NCBI GenBank assembly: GCA_903922735.1
Contig: CAIXUZ010000041.1
Span: 1-64,000 of the forward strand
Length of the DNA: 64,000 bases
From: an uncultured Verrucomicrobia subdivision 3 bacterium
GTDB taxonomy: Bacteria; Verrucomicrobiota; Verrucomicrobiia; Limisphaerales; UBA11358
Reading direction: 5' to 3'
This document shows positions 6,722 through 15,539 of the stretch, piece by piece; positions within the stretch are counted from its first letter, which is position 1, and each line of letters begins with the position of its first letter. The notes under the pieces were generated by a model. The model made no database searches. It saw only the letters and a list, made by a program, of their open reading frames with translations, and was not told the DNA's origin. The position numbers and the translations under genes are program-made.

Positions 6722-9700
6722 AAAATAATTTGTCCAATTCATCTGCCCCCGTTACCGGCCGCCGTTACTGGCGCAGCTTGGATGAACTGGCGGACACGCC
6801 GGAGTTCAAGGACTGGCTGCATCGCGAATTTCCGGCAGGCGCCAGCGAGATGGTGGCAGATGGCGCGAGCCGCCGCCATTTCCTGAAGATCATGTCCGCA
6901 TCCTTCGCGTTGGCGGGCGTGGCGACCTTGGGTGCCGGCTGCCGTCGGCCGGAGGAAAAACTCGAACCCTTCGGCAAACAGCCGGAGAATTACACTTTCG
7001 GCGAGGCGCAATATTTTGCGACCGCCCTGCCCACGCGCACCGGTGCGATTCCGCTGGTGGTCAAATCCTACGAAGGCCGCCCGGTCAAGATTGAGGGCAA
7101 CGCGCTTTTCCCCGGCAGCAACGGCGGCACCGACCGCTACGCGCAGGCTTCGATTCTCGATCTTTACGATCCTGACCGCGCGCGGCATTTCAAGCACGAT
7201 GGCAAAGTCGTTTCCCGCGAAGCGGCCTTGGGTTTCCTTGGCGAACTTTCCAAGAAGTTTACTGCAAATTCGGGTGAAGGCCTCGCCATGCTCGCCGAAA
7301 GCAGCACCTCGCCGTCGCGGGCGCGCCTGCAAAAAATTATCGCGCAGAAATTTCCAAAGGCAAAATGGTTCACCTACGATGCGATTGACTCCGGCATCCA
7401 CCAGCGCGCGGCCACACAGGCGTTCGGCCAGCCGGTGAAGCCGGTGTTCCATTTCGATCAGGCGAAAGTCATCCTGTCGCTCGACTGCGATTTTCTCGGT
7501 GGCGAGGACGGCGCGCACGAGCACATCCGCAAATTTGCCGCCGGTCGCAAGGCGGGCGAGGGGATGAACCGGCTTTATGCGGTGGAATCGCTATTCACAC
7601 TGACCGGTGCGAGCGCGGATCATCGGCTGCGTATGCCGGCTACGCAGGTCCTCAATGTGGCGACTGGAATTTTGTCGCAAATCCTGGACGGGAAGACGCA
7701 AATGCTGCCGTGGTTGGCGGAATGCACCAGGGATTTGATTGCGAATCGTGGCAGGGTTTTGGTTGTCGCGGGCCAGCGCCAGCCGCTGGAAGTGCATCTG
7801 CTGGCTCAGCAAGTCAATGTGTTGCTCGGTGCGATTGGCAATACGGTCACCTTGGTTCCGGCAGCGGAAATGGCTGGTGCTGATTTCAGGAGACTCGATG
7901 CCAGCACGACAGATACCCTCGTCATTTTGGGTGGAAACCCTGCATACCATCATAACTGGCCGGCGAAAGTGAAATCCGTTGTCCGGCTCGGTTACTATGA
8001 GGACGAGACAGCTGAGAAATCCGGCTGGAATTTTCCGGCGACACATTTTCTCGAATCTTGGGGTGACGCAAAGATGGGCGATGGTTTGGTTGTTCCCGTT
8101 CAACCTTTGAGTCAACCTCTCTTTGGTGGATTAACCGAACTGGAATTTCTCGCGCGGCTCGCCAGTGAATCCGAGACGAATCCATACGCAATCGTTCGTG
8201 CCACTTTTGGCGGCTCAGATGAAAAGTGGAAGAAGTTTTTGTTCCAGGGGTTTGAAAATACAACCCCGAAAGCAATTTCAAATTTTGACGACAGTCGAGC
8301 CGTTGCGCTGCCTTCAATTAAAAATATTGCTACGCCGACGGCCAACAGCCTCGAAGTCGTTTTCTATCGCGACGCCAAGATGGACGACGGTCGTTACGCA
8401 AACAACGGCTGGATGCAGGAGTTGCCCGATCCCATCACCAAGATGACGTGGGACAACGCCGTGCTCGTCAGCCGCAAGACGGCGCGCGAACTGGGCGTGG
8501 CCAACGGTGATCTCGTGGAAATCACGTTGAACGGCGGCAAAGTCACCGGGCCGATTTGGACGCAGCCCGGCATGGCGGATTACTCGCTGGGTCTTGCGCT
8601 CGGTTATGGCCGCGAAAAGGCGGGTCGCGTCGGCACCGGCGTCGGCTTCAACGCCTACAAGATTTTCAACGGCAAATATATCGAAACCGGCGCAACGATA
8701 CGCAAGACGGGCGCGACCTACACGCTGGCCTGCACGCAGCATCATTGGAGCATGGAAGGCCGTCCGGCGGTGCGCGAGGCGAACCTGAAGGAATTCCTCA
8801 AAGAGCCGAAGTTTGCCGAGGAGAAATTTCACGGCGTCGAGCCGCCCATCGTCAAATCTCTTTACCCGAATCCGCTCGACGAGGCCAAGAAGACGGCGTT
8901 GCACCAGTGGGGCATGACGGTGGATTTGAATGCCTGTGTCGGCTGTGGCACCTGTGTCGTTGCGTGCCAGAGCGAGAATAATATTCCGATTGTTGGCAAG
9001 GATCAGGTGATACGCGGTCGCGAGATGCATTGGCTGCGCATTGACCGTTATTTCACGGCTGACCCCACGAAGGAAAAGGCGGTGGAAAAATTCAAGACGG
9101 ACGAAAACCAGCAATTTGCGGAGTGGATTGACGATGTGCAGGCGGTGAACCAGCCGATGATGTGCCAGCATTGTGAGACCGCGCCCTGCGAAAGTGTCTG
9201 TCCCGTGAACGCGACCGTCCACGATCAGGAAGGGTTGAACGTGATGGCGTATAACCGCTGCATCGGCACGCGCTATTGCTCGAACAACTGCCCGTATAAA
9301 GTTCGCCGCTTTAATTATCTCGATTTCAACAAGCGCCCGCTGACGGAGCTGAAAGGGACGATTTATTCCACAACGCTCACGCACAAGACGGATGGCCAAT
9401 GGGATTTGCTGCGCTGGTGGAAGGATTCCAACAGCGGGATGCGCACGGAAGACGAATGGGATTTGATCAAGCTCTCAAAAAATCCCGACGTGACGGTGCG
9501 CATGCGCGGCGTCATGGAGAAATGCACTTTCTGCACGCAGCGCATTGAGCAGGCGAAGATTTCCCAGAAGGCGAAAGCCGGCGGCTCGGATAAGGTGCGG
9601 CTTACGGAAGCCGCCGGAACTGTTCCGAAAACCGCGTGCCAGCAGGCATGTCCGGCGGGCGCGATTGTATTTGGCGACGTCAGCGACGCGGCCAGCTCGG

Positions 9701-9876
9701 TGTCCAAAACGAAATTGCTGCCGCAGAATTATTCCGTTCTCGGCGACTTGCTCACGAAGCCGCGCACGACTTATCTGGCGCGCATCCGCAACCCGAATCC
9801 GGCGATGCCTGATTATCATGCTCCGTTCAGCACCGAAGAATACGAAAGCCAGAGCCTCACGAAAGGGCACAGCTGA
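6718..9876 (+). CDS. actB: Alternative complex III subunit ActB (molybdopterin-oxidoreductase-like plus Fe-S domains)
   Basis: Large periplasmic subunit, 1052 residues. It fuses an N-terminal domain like molybdopterin oxidoreductases, which in this family binds no cofactor, to a C-terminal ferredoxin domain. A twin-arginine signal (SRRHFLKIMS, R52-R53) is followed by ATLGAGC, a possible lipobox with C75. Cysteine clusters come in order: CVGCGTCVVAC, CQHCETAPCESVC, RCIGTRYCSNNC, CTFC and CQQAC, consistent with the four Fe-S clusters known in ActB. ATG 6718 was chosen over the upstream frame because it overlaps the actA stop and directly precedes the secretion signal. It relays electrons between ActC and the cytochromes. 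Confidence 0.93.
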   Translation: MKNNLSNSSAPVTGRRYWRSLDELADTPEFKDWLHREFPAGASEMVADGASRRHFLKIMSASFALAGVATLGAGCRRPEEKLEPFGKQPENYTFGEAQYFATALPTRTGAIPLVVKSYEGRPVKIEGNALFPGSNGGTDRYAQASILDLYDPDRARHFKHDGKVVSREAALGFLGELSKKFTANSGEGLAMLAESSTSPSRARLQKIIAQKFPKAKWFTYDAIDSGIHQRAATQAFGQPVKPVFHFDQAKVILSLDCDFLGGEDGAHEHIRKFAAGRKAGEGMNRLYAVESLFTLTGASADHRLRMPATQVLNVATGILSQILDGKTQMLPWLAECTRDLIANRGRVLVVAGQRQPLEVHLLAQQVNVLLGAIGNTVTLVPAAEMAGADFRRLDASTTDTLVILGGNPAYHHNWPAKVKSVVRLGYYEDETAEKSGWNFPATHFLESWGDAKMGDGLVVPVQPLSQPLFGGLTELEFLARLASESETNPYAIVRATFGGSDEKWKKFLFQGFENTTPKAISNFDDSRAVALPSIKNIATPTANSLEVVFYRDAKMDDGRYANNGWMQELPDPITKMTWDNAVLVSRKTARELGVANGDLVEITLNGGKVTGPIWTQPGMADYSLGLALGYGREKAGRVGTGVGFNAYKIFNGKYIETGATIRKTGATYTLACTQHHWSMEGRPAVREANLKEFLKEPKFAEEKFHGVEPPIVKSLYPNPLDEAKKTALHQWGMTVDLNACVGCGTCVVACQSENNIPIVGKDQVIRGREMHWLRIDRYFTADPTKEKAVEKFKTDENQQFAEWIDDVQAVNQPMMCQHCETAPCESVCPVNATVHDQEGLNVMAYNRCIGTRYCSNNCPYKVRRFNYLDFNKRPLTELKGTIYSTTLTHKTDGQWDLLRWWKDSNSGMRTEDEWDLIKLSKNPDVTVRMRGVMEKCTFCTQRIEQAKISQKAKAGGSDKVRLTEAAGTVPKTACQQACPAGAIVFGDVSDAASSVSKTKLLPQNYSVLGDLLTKPRTTYLARIRNPNPAMPDYHAPFSTEEYESQSLTKGHS

Positions 9877-11315
9877 TGTCTGAACCCGTGATCAGTTTGG
9901 AAGAGTTGAAGCGGCTTGCGCCGCCGGCGGAGCTTCGCCGCGCGCCGGTCGTTGAAGGCAGCCCGGATCTGGGCGCGCTGACGGACAAACTCTCGGAATT
10001 CGCCGAAGGCAAGACGCCGCGCTGGTGGTGGATTTTGTTCCTGCCTGCTGCGTTCGCTGCCACGGTGATTTTCCCGACGTGCCTGTTTTACCAGGTGTTC
10101 ACGGGCGTCGGTGTGTGGGGTAACAACCATCCGGTGATGTGGGGCTTGGACATTGTTAATTTCATCTGGTGGGTCGGTGTGGCGCATGCTGGCACTTTGA
10201 TTTCCGCGCTGCTCTTTCTCACGCGGCAGCACTGGCGGACGAGCATCGGGCGCATGGCCGAGGCGATGACGGTTTTCTCCGTGATGATGGCGGGTTTGTA
10301 TCCGGCCATTCATGTCGGCCGCGCATGGTTTGACTGGTTCATGTTTCCGATTCCGAATTCCAACGGTCTGTGGCCGCAGTTCAAATCGCCGTTGATGTGG
10401 GACGTGTTCGCGGTGAACACCTACATGATGGTCTCGATGCTGTTCTGGTTCATGGGCATGATTCCCGATTTCGCCGTCCTGCGTGATCGTTCGACGACGC
10501 GCATTCGCAAGGCCATTTTCAGTTTGCTGGCGATGGGTTGGACGGGCTCCGCGCGTCAATGGCACCATTACGAAAAAGCCTACGTTGTCCTTTGCGGGTT
10601 GTGCACGCTGTTGGTGTTCACCGTCAGTTCCATTGTCGGCCTGGACTTTTGCACCTCACAGATTGCGGGCTGGCACGCGACTATTTTCCCGCTCTACTTC
10701 GTCATCGGCGCGGTGTTTTGCGGCTTCGGCATGGTGCTGGTGATTTTGATTCCGCTGCGCAAATGGTGCGGCTTGGAAAACATCATTACCAAGAGTCACC
10801 TTGACAAGGTGGCCAAGCTCACGCTGGTCAGCGGCTTGATCATTGACTACATCTATCTGATGGAGTTTTTCATCGCGTGGTATAGCGGCGATCCTTATGA
10901 GCGCTGGGTGTTTGGCCACCGCCTGTTCGGCCACACTTATATGTATCTTGGCTGGGCGCTTGTCATCATCAACGTCCTGGTGACGCAACTGCTCTGGTTC
11001 AAAAAAGTCCGCGCCAACCTTGCGCTGCTGTTCATCATCGGCGTGCTGATCAACTGCGGCATGTGGTGCGAACGCTTTGTCATCGTCGTCGGCTCGCTGT
11101 ATCAGGATTTCCTGCCGGCGAACTGGGGCAAATACATGCCGACGATCTGGGACGTGGGACTTTACATCGGCACGCTCGGCGCGTTTTTTATGCTATATCT
11201 GCTGTTCGTGAAATTCCTGCCGATGATCGCCATCTCGGAAGTCAAAGGCGTCATGCCGCAGGCGGACCCGCATCATCCGCTCGGTGGCGCGAAGAAGGAG
11301 GCCGGCCATGAGTGA
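9876..11315 (+). CDS. actC: Alternative complex III subunit ActC, NrfD/PsrC-like quinone-binding membrane protein
   Basis: Integral membrane subunit with the NrfD/PsrC fold, 479 residues and about ten helices, where quinol is oxidised in the known complex. The soluble N-terminal 45 residues end at TPRWWWILFLPAAFAATVIF. Further recognisable stretches are WWVGVAHAGTLISALLFLTR, FDWFMFPIPNSNGLWPQFKS and SQIAGWHATIFPLYFV. His and Asp/Glu residues in these segments are candidate quinol and proton ligands. The ATG overlaps the end of actB by one base, and its own end overlaps actD by 8 bp. ActF downstream is its smaller paralogue. Confidence 0.93.
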   Translation: MSEPVISLEELKRLAPPAELRRAPVVEGSPDLGALTDKLSEFAEGKTPRWWWILFLPAAFAATVIFPTCLFYQVFTGVGVWGNNHPVMWGLDIVNFIWWVGVAHAGTLISALLFLTRQHWRTSIGRMAEAMTVFSVMMAGLYPAIHVGRAWFDWFMFPIPNSNGLWPQFKSPLMWDVFAVNTYMMVSMLFWFMGMIPDFAVLRDRSTTRIRKAIFSLLAMGWTGSARQWHHYEKAYVVLCGLCTLLVFTVSSIVGLDFCTSQIAGWHATIFPLYFVIGAVFCGFGMVLVILIPLRKWCGLENIITKSHLDKVAKLTLVSGLIIDYIYLMEFFIAWYSGDPYERWVFGHRLFGHTYMYLGWALVIINVLVTQLLWFKKVRANLALLFIIGVLINCGMWCERFVIVVGSLYQDFLPANWGKYMPTIWDVGLYIGTLGAFFMLYLLFVKFLPMIAISEVKGVMPQADPHHPLGGAKKEAGHE

Positions 11316-11847
11316 GAAAATATACGGAATGATGGCTGAATTTGATTCGCCCGGAGCGCTCCTGCAGGCGGCGGAGAAAGTCCGTGCGGCCGGCTATCGC
11401 CGATGGGATGTATTCACCCCGTTCCCGATCCACGGCATGGACAAGCTCATGGGTTTGCAAAATTCCCTTGTCGGCTGGGTGGCGTTGGCGGGCGGCGCGT
11501 TCATGTTTCTCAACGTCGTCGGATTGATTTGGTTTGCCAACGCGTTTGATTATCCGCTCATTGTCGGTGGCAAACCGATGTTCAGCGTGCCGATGACCTT
11601 TGTGCCGGCCTACATCATGTTGATCATGGGTGGCGCCTTGGGCGCGCTCATCGGCATGCTGGGCTTGAACCAATTGCCCCGACTGCATCATCCGCTGTTC
11701 GCGAAAAAACGTTTTGAAGGCGTATCCCGCGACAAGTTCATCATGGTCGTTGGCGCACTGGATGCGAAATTCTGTGTGATCGAAACCCGCAAACTGCTGG
11801 AAATGGTCGGCGCCGCGCACATCGACCTCGTGGAGGATATTGACTGA
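11308..11847 (+). CDS. actD: Alternative complex III subunit ActD (DUF3341)
   Basis: Two-helix membrane subunit, 179 residues, of the DUF3341/ActD family. The N-terminal ferredoxin-like part has KIYGMMAEFDSPGALLQAA and YRRWDVFTPFPIHGMD, both typical of ActD. Two hydrophobic helices follow (about residues 52-80 and 95-118). The C-terminal tail contains CVIETRKLLEMVGAAHIDLV. The start is ATG 11308 because AAGGAG lies at 11295-11300, although the frame extends upstream to 11284. It overlaps actC by 8 bp and actE by one base, as expected for coupled translation of one complex. Confidence 0.92.
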   Translation: MSEKIYGMMAEFDSPGALLQAAEKVRAAGYRRWDVFTPFPIHGMDKLMGLQNSLVGWVALAGGAFMFLNVVGLIWFANAFDYPLIVGGKPMFSVPMTFVPAYIMLIMGGALGALIGMLGLNQLPRLHHPLFAKKRFEGVSRDKFIMVVGALDAKFCVIETRKLLEMVGAAHIDLVEDID

Positions 11848-12500
11848 TGCGCATCATCCTTTCCATCATATTGATTGGTGCCGCGATTGGCGCAGTGGCT
11901 TTCGGCATTCTCGGGTTGCAGGGCGGTTTGATGCGCAAGCCGCCATTTGAATTGTTCCCGGACATGGACCGCCAGGCGAAACTCCGTCCGCAGGAACCGT
12001 TCAAGTTCATGCCGAATGGCCTGAGTTCGCAGCTTTCGCCAGCCGGCACAATTGCCCGCAGCGAGCCGATCCAGACGGCGAGCGGCCCGGTTTATCGGTT
12101 TGAAGATTCACCGGTGAACACCGGCCATATCACCGGAACTACGAATTTCGTAGCGGCGAATCCTATCGTGGTGGATATGGCGCTGCTGCAACACGGTCGC
12201 GACCGGTATGATATCTATTGCGCACCCTGCCACGGCAAGTTGGGCGACGGTAACGGCATCACGAAGAAGATTGGCGTGATGGCGGCGGTGGCAAACTTGC
12301 ATGACAAACGCATCGTGGAGATGACGGATGGCGAAATTTTCAACACGATCACCCACGGCAAGGGCGTGATGGGAGCGGTTGGCCCACTGATTCCGGTGGA
12401 AGATCGCTGGGCAGTCGTCGCCTATCTGCGCGCACTGCAATTGAGCTGGCTGGGAACCACCAATGATTTGACGGCTGCGCAATCGGCCGCGCTGAAATGA
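11847..12500 (+). CDS. actE: Alternative complex III subunit ActE, monohaem cytochrome c
   Basis: Monohaem cytochrome c subunit, 217 residues. An N-terminal hydrophobic helix (residues 3-26) serves as uncleaved anchor or signal. The conserved ActE segment FPDMDRQAKLRPQEPFKFMP follows. The single haem motif CAPCH is at C125-H129, and MGAVGPLIPVEDRWAVVAYL near the C-terminus supplies the likely axial Met and the closing helix of the class I fold. It is the probable electron exit of the complex. The start overlaps the actD stop, and the end overlaps actF by 4 bp. Confidence 0.92.
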   Translation: MRIILSIILIGAAIGAVAFGILGLQGGLMRKPPFELFPDMDRQAKLRPQEPFKFMPNGLSSQLSPAGTIARSEPIQTASGPVYRFEDSPVNTGHITGTTNFVAANPIVVDMALLQHGRDRYDIYCAPCHGKLGDGNGITKKIGVMAAVANLHDKRIVEMTDGEIFNTITHGKGVMGAVGPLIPVEDRWAVVAYLRALQLSWLGTTNDLTAAQSAALK

Positions 12501-13756
12501 TTATGAGCAGCAACGGAACCACTCATTCACCGGCACCGCTGGACTTGTCCGGCTGGCGCAAGCTGCCGACCATCCTCATGGTCATCGGCGGTTTGTTGAC
12601 GGTGACCGGGGCGGCGTTGAGCTGCAAATGCAATGGCCTGCGGGAATTCAGCTTTTCCTGGCTGCTGGCATTCATGTTTTATTACAGCATCGCCCTCGGC
12701 GCGCTGTTTATGGTGATGGTGCATCATCTTACGGACGCGGGCTGGTCGGTGGGCATACGCCGTTTCTGTGAACACATCGCGTCGCTGCTGTTCCCTTGGC
12801 TGGCGATCCTGTTTCTGCCCGTCGCGTTATTTGCGAAGCATATTTATTCCTGGATGAATCTAAGCCCGGCCACGGATAACCTGGTCGCCGCCAAGCTGCC
12901 GGTGTTCACGATGCCGGGTTTCTACCTCACCTCGGCGATTTTCTTCGCGATCTGGTGGCTGCTGACCTCGCAGTTGAGCCGCTGGTCGCTCAAGCAGGAC
13001 GAAACCGGTGCGGCGGAATGCACCCGCAAGCTGCGTTTTAATTCCGGCTGGGGCATCGTTGCCTTTGCGCTGACGCTCACCCTGTCCGGCGTGCTTTGGA
13101 TGAAGGCGGTGCAATACGAATTTTTCTCCGCGATGTATGGCGTGTATTTCTTTTCCAGTTGCGCGTGGTCGGGGCTGGCGACGATTTATGTCATCGCCGC
13201 CTTGCTGATGCGTTCGGGAACATTGTCCGTCGTGATTAAGGAAAGCTATTTCTATTTCATCGGCGTTCTGTTGCTGGCGTTCACGCTGTTCTCGGCCTAC
13301 ACCGAGTTCGCGCAATACTTCGTCGTCTGGAATGCGAACATGCCCACCGAAACCTTCTGGTATCTCGTCCGTGAAAACGGCAACTGGTGGTGGTTGAGCA
13401 TGATTTTGATCATAGGAAAATTCTTTGTGCCATTCTTCCTGCTGCTGCCGGTGAAGGTGAAGACCAATTTCAAAGTCATCATCCCCACTTGCCTGTTCAT
13501 CTGGGCAATGCACGCGGCGGATCTGGCCTTCAATATTTTCCCGACGTTGCATCCGGACGGCTATCATCTCAAATGGATCTGGCTGCCGGTCGGATGCCTG
13601 ATGTTCATGGGCGGATTCCTCGGCCGGATTTTCCTCAGCAAATTCAACGCCCATCCGCCGTATCCCAAGCGCGATCCGCGCCTGCTGGAAGCGATGGGGG
13701 TGAATCCGCATCTTGTGAACGAACTGGCTGAAACCAATGTTGGAGGTGCCCGATGA
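12497..13756 (+). CDS. actF: Alternative complex III subunit ActF, NrfD-like membrane protein
   Basis: Second NrfD-like membrane subunit, 419 residues with about ten helices, paralogous to ActC. Characteristic segments include WRKLPTILMVIGGLLTVTG, FSFSWLLAFMFYYSIALGAL, and FMVMVHHLTDAGWSVGIRR, the last placing two His beside the membrane as in ActF proteins. FTLFSAYTEFAQYFVVWNAN and ADLAFNIFPTLHPDGYHLKW are near the end. In the known structures ActF binds no cofactor and is proposed to help proton movement. It overlaps actE by 4 bp and the next small gene by 4 bp. Confidence 0.92.
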   Translation: MIMSSNGTTHSPAPLDLSGWRKLPTILMVIGGLLTVTGAALSCKCNGLREFSFSWLLAFMFYYSIALGALFMVMVHHLTDAGWSVGIRRFCEHIASLLFPWLAILFLPVALFAKHIYSWMNLSPATDNLVAAKLPVFTMPGFYLTSAIFFAIWWLLTSQLSRWSLKQDETGAAECTRKLRFNSGWGIVAFALTLTLSGVLWMKAVQYEFFSAMYGVYFFSSCAWSGLATIYVIAALLMRSGTLSVVIKESYFYFIGVLLLAFTLFSAYTEFAQYFVVWNANMPTETFWYLVRENGNWWWLSMILIIGKFFVPFFLLLPVKVKTNFKVIIPTCLFIWAMHAADLAFNIFPTLHPDGYHLKWIWLPVGCLMFMGGFLGRIFLSKFNAHPPYPKRDPRLLEAMGVNPHLVNELAETNVGGAR

Positions 13757-14106
13757 ATCAGCCAATCGCCAACCGCGCCTCTGGCGCCGCCATCGGTTTC
13801 CTCATCGTCAGCGTGATTTTTGCCGCGCTGGCGATTGGCGTGAAGCTTTCGGTGCCGACACCGGCGATTGACGCCGACCGTGCCGCTGAACGGACGAAGG
13901 CGTTGGCTGAAATTCGCGCGGAAGAGGAAAAGGCATTGAGCAAGACCACAATGATTGATGCTAAGCGCGGCATTGTCCGGTTGCCGATTGAAACGGCGAT
14001 GAAGGTCACCGCCCAAAAGTGGCAGAATCCGGCGGCCGGTCGAGCGGATTTGAATGCGCGGCTGCAAAAAGCCACCGCCCCCGTCAAAGCTGAATCTTTT
14101 GAATGA
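13753..14106 (+). CDS. Small one-helix membrane protein of the act operon (unknown)
   Basis: No family recognised with certainty. The 117-residue product has one N-terminal membrane helix (AAIGFLIVSVIFAALAIGV, about residues 12-30), then a charged helical stretch (DADRAAERTKALAEIRAEEE) and a tail without cysteines. GAGGTGC precedes ATG 13753, which overlaps actF by 4 bp; its end overlaps the CcoN-like gene by 4 bp. The position suggests a subunit joining alternative complex III to the cbb3-like module, or an ActG-like small subunit, but sequence alone does not show this. Confidence 0.75.
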   Translation: MNQPIANRASGAAIGFLIVSVIFAALAIGVKLSVPTPAIDADRAAERTKALAEIRAEEEKALSKTTMIDAKRGIVRLPIETAMKVTAQKWQNPAAGRADLNARLQKATAPVKAESFE

Positions 14107-15539
14107 ACCCAACCGAGAACAAAATTGTCTGCTCGAACGAGATTGACGCCTCGTGCCGCGTGCCGCTGCTTGCGCTGTTCGGTGGGGCGGCGATCTGGCT
14201 GGTGCTCGGTCTCGCGCTCGGTCTCGCGGCGATGATGTCATTTCACAAGCCGGATATGCTTGCTGACTGTCCATTTCTGACCTTTGGCCGCGCGCAGGCA
14301 GCGGCGAATGATTTGTTGCTCTACGGTTTCACGATTCCCGCCGCGCTCGGCGTGATGCTCTGGATTTTCTCGCGCCTGAGTCAGGCGCCGCTGGCGCTGC
14401 CGATGGTACCGGTCGTCGCGGCGAATCTCTGGCACTTGGGCGTGTTGATTGGCACGGTTGCCATTCTCATCGGCGAAAGCACCGGCTATCCGTGGTTGGA
14501 ATATCCGCGGGCCGCGTCGGTGCTGTTGTTTGCCGCCTTCCTGCTGGTCGCTGTCACGGCGGTGGCCACGTTTGGCGCCCGGTTGAACCGCGAGTTGTAT
14601 CCGTCGCACTGGTTCTTGTTTGCCGCGCTGCTGTGGTTTGCGTGGAGCTATTCAACGGCCAGCCTGTTTCTGGTTTCCCATCAGCCGCCGCGCGGCGTGG
14701 TGCAGGCCGTCATCGGGTGGTGGCTGGCGAACAATCTGCTGTTAGTCTGGCTCGCGCTCGCCGGCATCGGCATCGCGTTTTATTTTCTGCCGAAAATCGC
14801 CGGCCAGCCGCTCGCCAGTTCCGGCTATACACTGTTTGGTTTTCTGACGCTGGTGTTTTTTGGAACGTGGTGCGGGATTCCGCAAGGGGCGCCGGTGCCC
14901 GCGTGGTTGCCCACGGTCAGCGCGTTCGGCGCGCTGTTGAGTGTCATTCCCGTGATCGCTCTCGGCATCGTCGCGAAGAAAACGGTGACCGGGGCGAAAG
15001 TTCCGTGCCGGGGCGGGCCGTTCTGCTTCATTAAGTTTGGCGTTTTGAGTTTCGTGGTTTCCAATTTTTTGTATGTCAGCGAATTTTGTCCGCGCTACAG
15101 CCGCGTGCTGGACTTCACCTGGTTCAACTTCGGCGTGACGCAATGGCAGTTGCTCGGCTTTGCGACGATGATTCTCTGCGGCGCGATTTACGAAATCCTG
15201 CCGTGCGTAATGGGCAGGGAACTGCCGTTCCCAAAACTCGCCAGGCTGAATTTCTTTTTAATCGCCGGTGGCACGTTGCTTTTTGTGATTCCGCTGCTCA
15301 TTGGCGGATTGGAACAGGGGATGAAGCTGCGCGACGCAAACATTCCCTTCGCGGATGCGAGTGCCGTTGCCTTGAAATTTCTCCGCCTCAGCACTACTGG
15401 CCAACTGCTAATTCTGCTCGGTGCGCTTTGCCTGTTGCTGAACATTCTTGTCATGACCCTCCAGTGGAAACTTGGCTTGGTTAAAACCGTCATCGCCGCC
15501 GTGACCGCACCGCTCAAAACCCCGGAGGTGAAATCGTGA
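14103..15539 (+). CDS. CcoN-like (cbb3 oxidase subunit I) membrane protein lacking all haem and copper ligands
   Basis: A 478-residue, about 12-helix protein with the CcoN fold but none of its metal ligands. Landmarks align by eye: TFGRAQAAAND with the helix-II FGRLRPLHTN motif (His becomes A68); LIGESTGYPWLEYPR with the following loop; IGWWLANN with WWYGHN (copper His becomes N210); FFGTWCGIPQG with LYIWAGPHH (cross-link Tyr becomes G254, two copper His become P260-Q261); FTWFNFGVTQW with YTDWTIGHVH (haem His become V345 and Q347); then CGAIYEILPCVMGRE with the conserved LIPKVFGRE end. Only four His remain, none at these sites. It cannot reduce oxygen by the known mechanism. It overlaps both neighbours by 4 bp, so it is kept in the operon; a structural or proton-moving role is inference. 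Confidence 0.88.
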   Translation: MNPTENKIVCSNEIDASCRVPLLALFGGAAIWLVLGLALGLAAMMSFHKPDMLADCPFLTFGRAQAAANDLLLYGFTIPAALGVMLWIFSRLSQAPLALPMVPVVAANLWHLGVLIGTVAILIGESTGYPWLEYPRAASVLLFAAFLLVAVTAVATFGARLNRELYPSHWFLFAALLWFAWSYSTASLFLVSHQPPRGVVQAVIGWWLANNLLLVWLALAGIGIAFYFLPKIAGQPLASSGYTLFGFLTLVFFGTWCGIPQGAPVPAWLPTVSAFGALLSVIPVIALGIVAKKTVTGAKVPCRGGPFCFIKFGVLSFVVSNFLYVSEFCPRYSRVLDFTWFNFGVTQWQLLGFATMILCGAIYEILPCVMGRELPFPKLARLNFFLIAGGTLLFVIPLLIGGLEQGMKLRDANIPFADASAVALKFLRLSTTGQLLILLGALCLLLNILVMTLQWKLGLVKTVIAAVTAPLKTPEVKS

